From Alcanivorax sp. (lineage in GTDB: Bacteria > Pseudomonadota > Gammaproteobacteria > Pseudomonadales > Alcanivoracaceae): a stretch of 64,000 nucleotides of DNA. Positions 9,040 through 16,068 of the stretch are shown one piece after another. Below the pieces are notes generated by a model, which saw only the letters and a program-made list of their open reading frames with translations, did no database searches and was not told the DNA's origin. The first letter of the stretch is position 1, and every line of letters begins with the position of its first letter. The position numbers were made by a program, and so were the translations under genes. Location: contig NZ_NVWY01000014.1 in NCBI RefSeq assembly GCF_002733835.1, positions 1-64,000 of the forward strand, read 5' to 3'.

Positions 9040-9370
9040 GGCTCTGCCTTTTCTATTCATCGAAGGTCAGAGTCAGTTCATAAATCGGTGCTAGTAGTTG
9101 GCGCCGCAGCATCAGGCTCCGTGCCGGGCCACATATCCGGCAGCTTCGTTCCTGGTGCCATTGTTGGGTAAGGTGATTGTGGTTGGGCTTTCCCGTTCTT
9201 TGCGGGCGGCCACATTCCAGTTTGGGGGTAGCTGCAAAGTCTACGTTCTTGCGGGTGCCAAAAATTCAGTCTGGTTCGCAGGCTCACACCGTGCCACTAG
9301 TTGTGCTGGTGTGTCGCCACTTAACCAGGCAAGGCAGCGGACGCAAAAACACGCGCCGCTGCTCGCAGCG
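9034..9370 (+). mobile_element. Cassette 6: ORF-less repeated cassette, copy 3
   Basis: A third copy, directly next to copy 2. The first hairpin has GGCTCTGCC against GGTCAGAGTC, in which one pair becomes G-U and one is lost. The second hairpin TGCCGG / CCGGCA is unchanged. Confidence 0.8.
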
Positions 9371-9376
9371 TTAAAT
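9319..9376 (+). other. attC: attC site of cassette 6
   Basis: Left box ACTTAAC, right box GTTAAAT, with ACACGCGCCGCTGC in place of the ATACGCGCC seen in most copies. Confidence 0.85.
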
Positions 9377-9387
9377 TTTATGAGGTT

Positions 9388-9843
9388 ATGAGTGTAAAAA
9401 TTGCTCTATACACTGTTTTTATCTTCTTCTCAGTTTCTTCCTGGGGGTTGGTTCCTTATGAGCCTCTTCCTGATACAGGGCTGAGGTATGAAAACTTGAC
9501 GGATTATGAGATCGAGAAAATAACGCGGAGGGTGAATGATATATACCCTGGTGTGATTGTTTCTATTGGCGGCTCGTCAGAAGGATGCAAGTGCTTTGAG
9601 GGTAAGGATTGTTCCTCGCAAGTTGTTGTAAACGGAATGTTGGATGAAAAACCTGTTCACGTAACACTTTCAAAAGTTGGGGGTGAATGGGTTATCTCTA
9701 AAGAGTGGAAGTTAAGGAATAAAATTGAAGTTTTACTTGGTGAGCCTATTTATAGAGTAAGTGACTTTCGGGAAAGGCTAAGAAATAATGATAAGTTAAG
9801 AGCGGCATTCATTGATCTTTCGGTATTAGTTAATAGCTGCTAA
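9388..9843 (+). CDS. Cassette 7: secreted or periplasmic protein of unknown function
   Basis: This 151 aa protein starts MSVKIALYTVFIFFSVSSWG, a plausible signal peptide with cleavage near residue 20. The mature part has three Cys in a row of short spacing (EGCKCFEGKDC) and one at the C-terminus, consistent with disulfides outside the cytoplasm. No family recognised. Base composition is AT-rich, unlike the flanking chromosome. The ribosome binding site is weak (GAGG, very close to ATG 9388). Confidence 0.6.
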   Translation: MSVKIALYTVFIFFSVSSWGLVPYEPLPDTGLRYENLTDYEIEKITRRVNDIYPGVIVSIGGSSEGCKCFEGKDCSSQVVVNGMLDEKPVHVTLSKVGGEWVISKEWKLRNKIEVLLGEPIYRVSDFRERLRNNDKLRAAFIDLSVLVNSC

Positions 9844-9845
9844 GA

Positions 9846-9915
9846 ATTTAACAATTAGCTGCACAGGAAAATTTGCTCGCAAGCTCGCAATTTTCCTGTG
9901 AGCAAGGCGTTAAAT
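9846..9915 (+). other. attC: attC site of cassette 7
   Basis: Left box ATTTAAC, right box GTTAAAT. Arms CACAGGAAAATTTGC / GCAATTTTCCTGTG form a strong hairpin. Confidence 0.85.
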
Positions 9916-10245
9916 GGCTCTGCCTTTTCTATTCATCGAAGGTCAGAGTCAGTTCATAAATCGGTGCTAGTAGTTGGCGCCACAGCATCAGGCTCCGTGC
10001 CGGGCCACATATCCGGCAGCTTCGTTCCTGGTGCCATTGTTGGGTAAGGTGGTTGTGGCTGGGCGTTCCCGTTCGTTGCGGGCGGCCACAATCCAAGTTG
10101 GGGGTAGCTGCAAAGTCTGCGTTCTTGCGGGTGCCATAAATTCAGTCTGGTTCGCAGGCTCACACCGTGCCAGTAGTGTCGTTGGTGTGTCGCCACTTAA
10201 CCAGGCAAGGCAGCGGACGCAAAATACGCGCCGCTGCTCGCAGCG
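9910..10245 (+). mobile_element. Cassette 8: ORF-less repeated cassette, copy 4
   Basis: A fourth copy, with the same altered first hairpin as copy 3 (GGTCAGAGTC). Copies 3 and 4 therefore share a more recent ancestor, yet another cassette lies between them. Confidence 0.8.
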
Positions 10246-10251
10246 TTAAAT
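10195..10251 (+). other. attC: attC site of cassette 8
   Basis: Left box ACTTAAC, right box GTTAAAT; ORF-less cassette type. Confidence 0.85.
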
Positions 10252-10583
10252 GGCTCTGCCTTTTCTATTCATCGAAGGGCAGAGCCAGTTCATAAATCGG
10301 TGCCAGTAGTTGGCGCTCCAGCATCAGGCTCCGTGCCGGGGCACATATCCGGCAGCTTCGTTCCTGGTGCCATTGTTGGGTAAGGTGGTTGTGGCTGGGC
10401 TATCCCGTTCGTTGTGGGCAGCCACAATCCAAGTTGGGGGCATCTTCAAAGTCTGCGTTTTTGCGGGTGCCATAAATGTAGTCTGGTTCGCAGGCTCACA
10501 TCGTGGTCTTTGGTTAGGCTGGTGTGTCGCCACTTAACCAGGCAAGGCAGCGGACGCAAAAACACGCGCCGCTGCTCGCGGCG
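10246..10583 (+). mobile_element. Cassette 9: ORF-less repeated cassette, copy 5
   Basis: A fifth copy, adjacent to copy 4 but with the perfect first hairpin of copy 2. The loop of the second hairpin changes (GGCACATAT) while its TGCCGG / CCGGCA stem is kept. The plus frame ends early in this copy. Confidence 0.8.
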
Positions 10584-10589
10584 TTATGT
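10532..10589 (+). other. attC: attC site of cassette 9
   Basis: Left box ACTTAAC, right box GTTATGT; ORF-less cassette type with GCGGCG in place of GCAGCG. Confidence 0.85.
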
Positions 10590-10604
10590 AGTAAGGAGAA
10601 TGTA

Positions 10605-11351
10605 GTGCCAGCGAGACCTGAAACCATTTCCTTCCAGAGGTTTAGAGGAAGAATCCACGATTTGAAGCAGCATGTTCAAACTGTCGATATTGCCTTGGTG
10701 AACGCCTATAAAGCGATGAAAGCAGAGCCTGACAGAAATAAGAAAATTGCCGAAGCGTTAGGATATTCATCGCGAAAGTACACGGAGCTGAATCATCCAA
10801 TCCGTGTTAATCCGCGAATTCTGAGTCACTCCAAGTCATGCACTCACCAATATACGATAATCATTCTCCACACTCATTTTTCTGAGTATGTTAAAGGGTT
10901 GCTTTCAGAGATATATCACCACGACCCATTGCGAGTCGTTGGAAGTCATGGAGGCAATATCCCCTACAAGAAAATAGTAGAGCTTGGAGATATCGAAGCA
11001 ATTAATCGTGAAATGATAGAGTCCGTATTCAGAAAGCTTGAAAATCAACGAAGTACGCAAAAGCTACTGGATGAAATTTTGAGCAAAGGGAATGCGTCTG
11101 TTGATGAAGCTGTAAAGAAAACTGCGATGGCCCATCTTGAAATGAGGCATTTATTCATTCATGCATCAGGCATAGCTGATGGTGAGTTTGTCAGTAAATA
11201 TGGCGATATTGTGCCAGCGATATCTGGAGAAAAGCTTCCCCTGGGATATCCATTGGTTGAGTCGGCAATAGATTCGGTAAGGGAACTGTGTAAACAGGTA
11301 GATGCTTCTATGTTATCGGGAGGATACGTAGTTAGCCGAAATGGCACATAA
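10605..11351 (+). CDS. Cassette 10: HEPN-like protein with RX4H motif
   Basis: A 248 aa protein. I chose GTG 10605 because TAAGGAG lies six bases before it; a longer frame from 10524 would start inside the previous cassette's attC. The C-terminal half has LEMRHLFIHASG with R181-X4-H186, the HEPN ribonuclease signature, similar to the RiboL-PSP-HEPN style of helical domain. The N-terminal part is basic and helical. Function is inferred as RNA-binding or nuclease, perhaps in stress or phage defence. The stop codon lies within the attC left box. Confidence 0.55.
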   Translation: MPARPETISFQRFRGRIHDLKQHVQTVDIALVNAYKAMKAEPDRNKKIAEALGYSSRKYTELNHPIRVNPRILSHSKSCTHQYTIIILHTHFSEYVKGLLSEIYHHDPLRVVGSHGGNIPYKKIVELGDIEAINREMIESVFRKLENQRSTQKLLDEILSKGNASVDEAVKKTAMAHLEMRHLFIHASGIADGEFVSKYGDIVPAISGEKLPLGYPLVESAIDSVRELCKQVDASMLSGGYVVSRNGT

Positions 11352-11423
11352 CCAGCGGCAGCACGGTGACCGCTTTTTCGCCGCTTCGCGGCTACAAATC
11401 GGCACGTGTGCCGAGCGTTAAAG
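11346..11423 (+). other. attC: attC site of cassette 10
   Basis: Left box ACATAAC (containing the cassette 10 stop), right box GTTAAAG, with CGCCGCTTCGCGGC in the centre. Similar centre to the site at 14839. Confidence 0.8.
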
Positions 11424-11433
11424 GGGGGGGGAG

Positions 11434-11928
11434 ATGCTCAGTTCTTATGTGGCTATTGGGGTTAGGCTCGTAGCTATTTTATTTTTCTTTCAAGCCGTTA
11501 GAGAGTTTTTTGGGGTATTTCAGTTTTTCTACCAGGGTAGCCCCTATGGTGATGACACCTCGGTATGGCCTATTTTGGTGGTGGCTTTAACAAGCTGGGC
11601 TCTTGTGTTCATTCTTTGGTTCTCCGCTCGAGTGGTTGGTCGCTTGATGGCATCTGGTGGCATTGATGCTAAGCCTGAAAAGATGCCTCCTGTCTCTTTG
11701 CTGGCGGTTTTTGTTGCTGCGATTGGTTTGTTTGTTTTCTGGTACGGTGCGGTTGATTCCCTGTATTACCTATCGGTAATTATTATGGGGAAGGAGTTGG
11801 GTGTTTCTGAAATGTCCGTAGAAATAAAAGCCAACATGGTCGCTACTGCCTTTGAAGTCATAAGTGGGATTTTTCTTGTGATGAAAGCGAGGACGGTTGC
11901 AGGCAAGATTAATGATGTGGCGCGTTAG
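11434..11928 (+). CDS. Cassette 11: integral membrane protein
   Basis: A 164 aa protein with four hydrophobic segments (about residues 7-28, 45-66, 88-112 and 132-150). It starts at ATG 11434 directly after a run of nine G and AG that can act as ribosome binding site. No family recognised. The acidic KELGVSEMSVEIK loop lies between the last segments. Confidence 0.6.
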   Translation: MLSSYVAIGVRLVAILFFFQAVREFFGVFQFFYQGSPYGDDTSVWPILVVALTSWALVFILWFSARVVGRLMASGGIDAKPEKMPPVSLLAVFVAAIGLFVFWYGAVDSLYYLSVIIMGKELGVSEMSVEIKANMVATAFEVISGIFLVMKARTVAGKINDVAR

Positions 11929-11933
11929 TAATC

Positions 11934-11982
11934 CTTTAACAAAGCCATGCATGCGACAAGCGCATGATGGCGGGCGTTATGT
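11934..11982 (+). other. attC: attC site of cassette 11
   Basis: Left box CTTTAAC, right box GTTATGT; 49-base subfamily with loop GCGACAAGCGC. Confidence 0.85.
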
Positions 11983-11991
11983 CCAGGGAGG

Positions 11992-12207
11992 GTGAAGGCT
12001 TTGCTTGTGGCTAGATTGATCGTTGGTACCTTTGTCTATCTGGTTTTGGCTTTTGTGTGCCTTATAGCAACGACAGTTATATTTCAGCCAAGTGATGTCC
12101 ATCCAGATCATTGGGAAACAAGTGTTTATGACTATGTTGCTCAGGTTGCCTTGTTTGTTCTTTATGTGTGGCAAGCTGCTCGCCAAGTCAAAAGACATAA
12201 CAAGTAG
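11992..12207 (+). CDS. Cassette 12: small two-helix membrane protein
   Basis: About 71 aa. GTG 11992 lies only one base after AGGGAG, so TTG 12001 (ten bases away) is an equally likely start. Two hydrophobic segments (VARLIVGTFVYLVLAFVCLI and VAQVALFVLYVWQAA) are separated by a short polar loop, and the tail is basic. Unknown function. The stop overlaps the attC site. Confidence 0.5.
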   Translation: MKALLVARLIVGTFVYLVLAFVCLIATTVIFQPSDVHPDHWETSVYDYVAQVALFVLYVWQAARQVKRHNK

Positions 12208-12269
12208 CGGCAGTTCGCCCCTGCGGGGCCGGACGCTCGTACCTCGCGCCGCTGCGCAAGGCGTTAGGT
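12195..12269 (+). other. attC: attC site of cassette 12
   Basis: Left box ACATAAC, right box GTTAGGT, inner arms GTAGCGGCAG / CGCCGCTGCGC. Confidence 0.85.
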
Positions 12270-12601
12270 TGCTCTGCCTTTTCCTGTTTATTGAGGCCGG
12301 AGCGATTTTGAATTCACTGCCAGTAGCAGGCAGTCCAGCATCAGGTATCGTGCCGGTTCACATATCCGGCAGTTTCGTTCCTGGTGCCGTTGTTGAGGTT
12401 CGTGATTGTGGCAAGGCTCTCCCGTTCGTTGTGGGTTGCCACATCCCAGGTTGGCGGTAGCTGCAAAGTCTGCGTTCTTGTAGGTGCCATAAATTCAGGT
12501 TGGGTTCGCAGGCTCACATCGTGCCAGTAGTTGGCAGTGGCGTGTCGCCAACCTAACCAGGCAAGGCAGCGGACGCAAAATACGCGCCGCTGCTCGCAGC
12601 G
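12264..12601 (+). mobile_element. Cassette 13: ORF-less repeated cassette, diverged copy 6
   Basis: The most diverged copy. The first hairpin (GCTCTGCC / GGCCGGAGC) has changed on both sides and can still pair in large part, and the second keeps TGCCGG / CCGGCA with a new loop (TTCACATAT). Neither strand keeps the reading frames of the other copies. Confidence 0.75.
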
Positions 12602-12607
12602 TTACAC
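12551..12607 (+). other. attC: attC site of cassette 13
   Basis: Left box ACCTAAC, right box GTTACAC, otherwise the ORF-less cassette type. Confidence 0.8.
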
Positions 12608-13027
12608 GTGATCGAAATGATAAAGAAGAGCGGTGATAAACCAGAGAAAATATTTGAGCAGTTTGTGGAAAACTGGTTCGAGCTGATCTCGGAAGATAGA
12701 TGGGAAGAAGCATTCGTCCTAATAGATTTGCCGCCATCATACGGCGAAATGTACACCCCTGAGACCTTTCGGCAAGAAATAGAAAATGACCACTTTTGCG
12801 AGGGTACCATGTTCCGTAAACAGCACCCGGAGATTGTGTATAGCAACCCCAAAAGCATTTCCGGCAGCGGCAGTCCAAGTGTTTATCCGCTAGAGGGAAC
12901 GCATAATTATGCCTTTGAGTACGATGTGCCTTTAAACAATGAATTCAGTGATCTTACTTCGGGGTGGGAATTCATTGATGCAGGCTCATTTTATAAGGTG
13001 AAGTTGGATTTCCTGCATGTACTCTAG
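12608..13027 (+). CDS. Cassette 14: hypothetical protein
   Basis: A 139 aa acidic cytoplasmic protein. GTG 12608 begins right at the attC right box without a ribosome binding site; ATG 12617 (136 aa) is an alternative. The N-terminal helix region KPEKIFEQFVENWFELI is followed by a beta-rich part with HNYAFEYDVPLNNEF. I do not recognise it. The size and acidity would suit an immunity-type or small binding protein, but nothing proves that. Confidence 0.5.
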   Translation: MIEMIKKSGDKPEKIFEQFVENWFELISEDRWEEAFVLIDLPPSYGEMYTPETFRQEIENDHFCEGTMFRKQHPEIVYSNPKSISGSGSPSVYPLEGTHNYAFEYDVPLNNEFSDLTSGWEFIDAGSFYKVKLDFLHVL

Positions 13028-13033
13028 CCAAAC

Positions 13034-13105
13034 GTGTAACAAGGGGCTCAAGCCGACCGGTACTCCGCTGCGCTCCGTCCCGGCGGCTTAGCCCAGGCGT
13101 TATGT
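13034..13105 (+). other. attC: attC site of cassette 14
   Basis: Left box TGTAAC, right box GTTATGT, arms GGGGCTCAAGCCG / CGGCGGCTTAGCCC. Confidence 0.8.
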
Positions 13106-13130
13106 GTATGCCCGTTGTCGAGTTTGAGCC

Positions 13131-13478
13131 ATGGCGATAAGTGAGTTCGAAGAGAAGCGCTGCGAGCGAGAAATGGAGAAATTCATGGAGCTCCGCAGGC
13201 CAGCTCCGCATATTCGGAAGGAGTTTGATTTGGGGTATCGTATTCACAATCAAAGTGTGGAGATATTCGAAATCCGGCCAGAATGGAGAAATCCAGCCTC
13301 AAAAATTGAGATTCCTGTGGCAAAAGCTACGTATGTAAAGACTCAGAAATGCTGGAAGATATATTGGCAGCGCCAGGATCTGAAGTGGCATTCCTACCAG
13401 CCAAAGCCAGAAGTGAATTTCTTTGAGGACTTCCTGTCAGTGGTCAATGAGGACTCCCATGGGTGCTTCTTTGGCTGA
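13131..13478 (+). CDS. Cassette 15: DUF3024 family protein
   Basis: A 115 aa protein with the DUF3024 pattern: VEIFEIRPEW at residues 43-52, then VAKATYVKTQKCWKIYWQR, DLKWHSYQP and the C-terminal DSHGCFFG. The family is common in integron cassettes and in proteobacterial chromosomes and has no known function. The whole length is kept, so the gene looks intact. The ribosome binding site is poor. Confidence 0.8.
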   Translation: MAISEFEEKRCEREMEKFMELRRPAPHIRKEFDLGYRIHNQSVEIFEIRPEWRNPASKIEIPVAKATYVKTQKCWKIYWQRQDLKWHSYQPKPEVNFFEDFLSVVNEDSHGCFFG

Positions 13479-13484
13479 AAGGAC

Positions 13485-13589
13485 ACATAACAAGTGGCTG
13501 CACCGGATAAATTTCCGCTGTCACCCTTTGTGCATAAGGCCGCACAAAGGCCGCCATCAAAAATTTACCCGGTGAGCCGGGCGTTATGC
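13485..13589 (+). other. attC: attC site of cassette 15
   Basis: Long attC, left box ACATAAC, right box GTTATGC, arms CACCGGATAAATTT / AAATTTACCCGGTG. Confidence 0.85.
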
Positions 13590-13600
13590 ACAGGGAGGCT

Positions 13601-14155
13601 ATGGTGCAAGCTTTTGAAACGGAGAGGTTAGTTTTACGCCGGCTATCCCTCGGCGATGTTCCCGAATTGAGTAAAATTCTCAGCGATCCGGAGGTGATGA
13701 GGCATTCAGTTAATGGCGTTTGTGATGAGGCTGCTACCCGAAAATTCGTTGAGTGGTGTTTATCCTGTTACGAATCACATGGTGTGGGGCCGTGGGCACT
13801 AATCGACAAAAAAGCTCCTGAGCTCATAGGCTTCTGCGGTGCTGCGCCAGAAATGGTTGGTGATGTCGAGGAAATCAATCTCGGCTACCGCCTGGCCAGG
13901 CGCTATTGGAACAAAGGGCTAGCATCTGAAGCGGCTAGAGCAGTTCTCAATTATGTTTTTGGAGAGAAGCTGTTCGATTCAGTGGTAGTGATCATAGAGC
14001 CCGAGCATCTGGCATCGTTAAAGGTCGCTGAGAAAGCAGGATTTTCCAGCTTTGATGTACTGGAATTTCATGGTCGACCGGTGAGGCTATACTGCCTGAC
14101 CTTGGAGCAATGGAAAACATTGCATAACAATGCCATGCACGCGACAAGCGCGTGA
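13601..14155 (+). CDS. Cassette 16: GNAT family N-acetyltransferase
   Basis: A GNAT acetyltransferase of the RimJ/RimL-like kind (FETERLVLRRLSLGDVPEL at the start). The acetyl-CoA loop is YRLARRYWNKGLASEA, in the place of the usual Q/RxxGxG/A motif, and the late motif is EPEHLASLKVAEKAGF. GGGAGG precedes ATG 13601 and GTG 13604; an in-frame ATG at 13586 lies in the attC box and is less likely. The last residues (LHNNAMHATSA) are encoded by its own attC site. Substrate unknown. Confidence 0.8.
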   Translation: MVQAFETERLVLRRLSLGDVPELSKILSDPEVMRHSVNGVCDEAATRKFVEWCLSCYESHGVGPWALIDKKAPELIGFCGAAPEMVGDVEEINLGYRLARRYWNKGLASEAARAVLNYVFGEKLFDSVVVIIEPEHLASLKVAEKAGFSSFDVLEFHGRPVRLYCLTLEQWKTLHNNAMHATSA

Positions 14156-14170
14156 TGGCGGGCGTTATAT
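14122..14170 (+). other. attC: attC site of cassette 16
   Basis: Left box GCATAAC, right box GTTATAT; 49-base subfamily. The stem CACGCG / CGCGTG replaces CATGCG / CGCATG of the sites at 7274 and 11934, a compensatory change. Confidence 0.85.
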
Positions 14171-14184
14171 TCAGCGGAGTACGC

Positions 14185-14838
14185 ATGACAAAGGATGAAA
14201 TTCCGAGCATTGCTAAGGAGAGCCTCTCGGATCTATTGGGGGAGCCAGGAGGCATCCTTTACAGCAGCCATGAGACATTGACGCCCGGAAGTGTTTACTT
14301 GCTCGGCTTTAATCCGGGTGGCAGCAATGGAGCGCCACTTGGTGAAAGCGTACAGTTGATGCTGTCATACAGTGATAACGCATACATTGATGAGAGCTGG
14401 AGCAATGGTAATGGCGCATGGGAGCCTGGGGAAGCTCCACTTCAAAAAAGAATTCGCTGGTTGCTCAACGAACTTGGGCTGGAAACTTCAGCGGTCTGTG
14501 CGAGTAACTTGATTTTCTTTCAAAGTCGATCGGCTAACGACATAAGTTTTTCTTTAGCCAAGAGATGCTGGCCAGTTCATGAAGCCATTCTGAAAGTAGT
14601 ACAACCGAAGCTAATAATCGCATTCGGAAACTCTGTCGATTCCCCTTACGGATATTTGCATGCGATGTTTGGGGGAAAAGAAGAGAAAATGCCATCGGGT
14701 CATGGCAACTGGCAGGTAAAAGGCTTTCGTTGTCGTATCAATGATAGGCCAGTTTATGTGGCAGGCTTACCACATCTTAGTCGGTACTCCCCTGTGGGGA
14801 AGCCTCGAGTAGTGCAGTGGTTAGTTGAGCATCTATGA
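14185..14838 (+). CDS. Cassette 17: uracil-DNA glycosylase-fold protein
   Basis: A 217 aa protein from ATG 14185 (GCGGAG upstream); a longer frame begins in the preceding attC. VYLLGFNPGG at about residue 38 resembles the first motif of the uracil-DNA glycosylase superfamily, PKLIIAFGNS the central strand, and GLPHLSRYSP the C-terminal His/Ser motif. Whether it acts on uracil or belongs to a non-repair branch of this fold cannot be told. The C-terminus ends cleanly before the attC. Confidence 0.6.
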   Translation: MTKDEIPSIAKESLSDLLGEPGGILYSSHETLTPGSVYLLGFNPGGSNGAPLGESVQLMLSYSDNAYIDESWSNGNGAWEPGEAPLQKRIRWLLNELGLETSAVCASNLIFFQSRSANDISFSLAKRCWPVHEAILKVVQPKLIIAFGNSVDSPYGYLHAMFGGKEEKMPSGHGNWQVKGFRCRINDRPVYVAGLPHLSRYSPVGKPRVVQWLVEHL

Positions 14839-14916
14839 ATATAACAATCGGCTGCACAGCGACCAATTTTCCGCCGCTTCGCGGCTCCCAATCGGCGCGT
14901 GAGCCGGGCGTTAGAT
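14839..14916 (+). other. attC: attC site of cassette 17
   Basis: Left box ATATAAC, right box GTTAGAT, centre CCGCCGCTTCGCGGC. Confidence 0.85.
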
Positions 14917-15179
14917 GAAAAGGGAGTCCATGACGTTAACTACGGCCCAGATCGGAAAGTGTGGGGAATTGTTGGTTCAGTACCGTCTCCTTTTGTGCGG
15001 GATAGAATCCGCACCCATGACTACTGACACCGGTGTCGATCTGGTTGCTTATTCACCCAAAGACGGCGATGCGCGGACGATACAGGTTAAAACAAACAAA
15101 GAGGCGAAGCCTGGCGGTGGCTCGGGTAAGTCTGCGCTCGACTGGTGGCTTCGCGATGACTCACCCGCTGAATTGGTGG

Positions 15180-15390
15180 CTCGTGAGCTCGGTATCCACC
15201 CTGGTCAGATTTATAACTGGCGCAGGCAGTACAAACGACTTTCTGATAAGCAGTTCAATAGCATGCAAGGTGTTGATTACTCCCGGCAGGAAAGCGAAGA
15301 GATGCGTGCGCTCAAAAGAGAGATCGCGGATCTGAAAGAGGAAAATGAATTCCTAAAAAAGGCGACGGCGTACTTCAGCAAAGACAAGGA
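15180..15390 (+). mobile_element. IS3-family remnant (part of orfA)
   Basis: Only the helix-turn-helix and leucine-zipper part of the small IS3 ORF is present. No terminal repeat and no orfB are seen. The left junction lies inside cassette 18 and the right end abuts an IS256 terminus. Confidence 0.7.
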
Positions 15391-15413
15391 GGGTGTTCAA
15401 AACTCTGTGTCAC
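15391..15413. repeat. Terminal inverted repeat of an IS256-family element
   Basis: GGGTGTTCAAAACTCTGTGT resembles ends of IS256-family elements and lies just outside the 3' end of the transposase fragment. The partner end is absent. Confidence 0.55.
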
Positions 15414-15424
15414 AGCCAGCAGCC

Positions 15425-15985
15425 TCACAGGCTGATGTATTCGTCCAGGCGCTCGGGGAAGTGGATGGCCATCTGTGACAGCGTCAGATTCCAATTCTGC
15501 ACCGGGTGCGTCCAGCGCTCGGACGCCTTGAGTATACCGGCATAGAGTAGCTTCAGTAAGGCGTTCTCACTGGCGAAGCCGCCCTTGGTCTTGGTCAGCT
15601 TGCGGAACTGGCGATGCATAGCCTCCACCGCATTGGTGGTGTAAATCGCCGTGCGGACGTAATCGGGATATTTGAAGTAGGCCGACAGAGTTGGCCATTT
15701 GTCCCGCCAGGACTTGATCACCATCGGATATTTCTCGCCCCATTTGGCCTCCAGTTCATCGAGTGCGATTTCTGCAGCGTTGAGCGTGGCAGCTTTGTAA
15801 ACAGGCTTCAGATCGGCCATGAAGGCTTTCTGGTTTTTCGAGGCCACATACTTCAGTGAGTTACGGATCTGGTGAATGACGCAGTGCTGGATTTCCGTTT
15901 TCGGGTAAATGCTCTCGATGGCTTCAGGGAAGCCTTTCAAGCCATCCACACAGGCGGCATAGCGCGCTGGGGTACAAAAGCCCAA
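15425..15985 (-). pseudogene. IS256-family transposase, C-terminal fragment
   Basis: The 186 aa frame matches the C-terminal half of Mutator-type (IS256) transposases: CVDGLKGFPEAI, IQHCVIHQIRNSLKYV, YTTNAVEAMHRQFRK and SENALLKLLY. The C-terminal catalytic Glu region is present, but the N-terminal half with the first catalytic Asp residues is missing. The first residues (MGFCTPARY) appear to come from foreign sequence. It is inactive. The short stretch 15986-16068 beyond the break is of unknown origin. Confidence 0.85.
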
Positions 15986-16068
15986 ATACGTATGAGCAGG
16001 AATACCTGAAGATGTGTGCGTAAATCAGTGTCTACTTTTGGTGGGGAATATCAGCTAAAAGCTTAACT

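Larger units (their letters stand above)
14930..15478 (+). pseudogene. Cassette 18: PD-(D/E)XK-like protein fused to an IS3 OrfA fragment
   Basis: The ORF starts at ATG 14930 after AGGGAG (a further ATG at 14915 overlaps attC). Residues 1 to about 80 resemble a nuclease-like cassette protein with GELLVQY, GVDLVAY and IQVKTN, i.e. the D...QxK arrangement of a PD-(D/E)XK fold. From about 15180 the frame continues as an IS3-type OrfA (RELGIHPGQIYNWRRQYK, then a leucine-zipper-like LKREIADLKEENEFLKKA). It then runs into the IS256 end. The original C-terminus and attC are lost, so this is a broken chimeric gene. Confidence 0.7.

Noticed and set aside
7949-10537. 80-91 codon frames on both strands of the ORF-less cassettes
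   Set aside because: The frames are shifted or stopped in copies 2, 5 and 6, use TTG or no clear start and lack ribosome binding sites.
10524-11351. The longer frame of cassette 10 from 10524
   Set aside because: It would begin inside the previous cassette's attC, while GTG 10605 has a proper ribosome binding site.
7904-12601. Reading the regular cassette repeats as a CRISPR array
   Set aside because: The repeats are ~337 bp units with attC ends; there are no short direct repeats with unique spacers and no cas genes.
15986-16068. A short ORF end (YEQEYLKMCA) beside the IS256 fragment
   Set aside because: Too short to identify; probably the tail of another lost element or gene.
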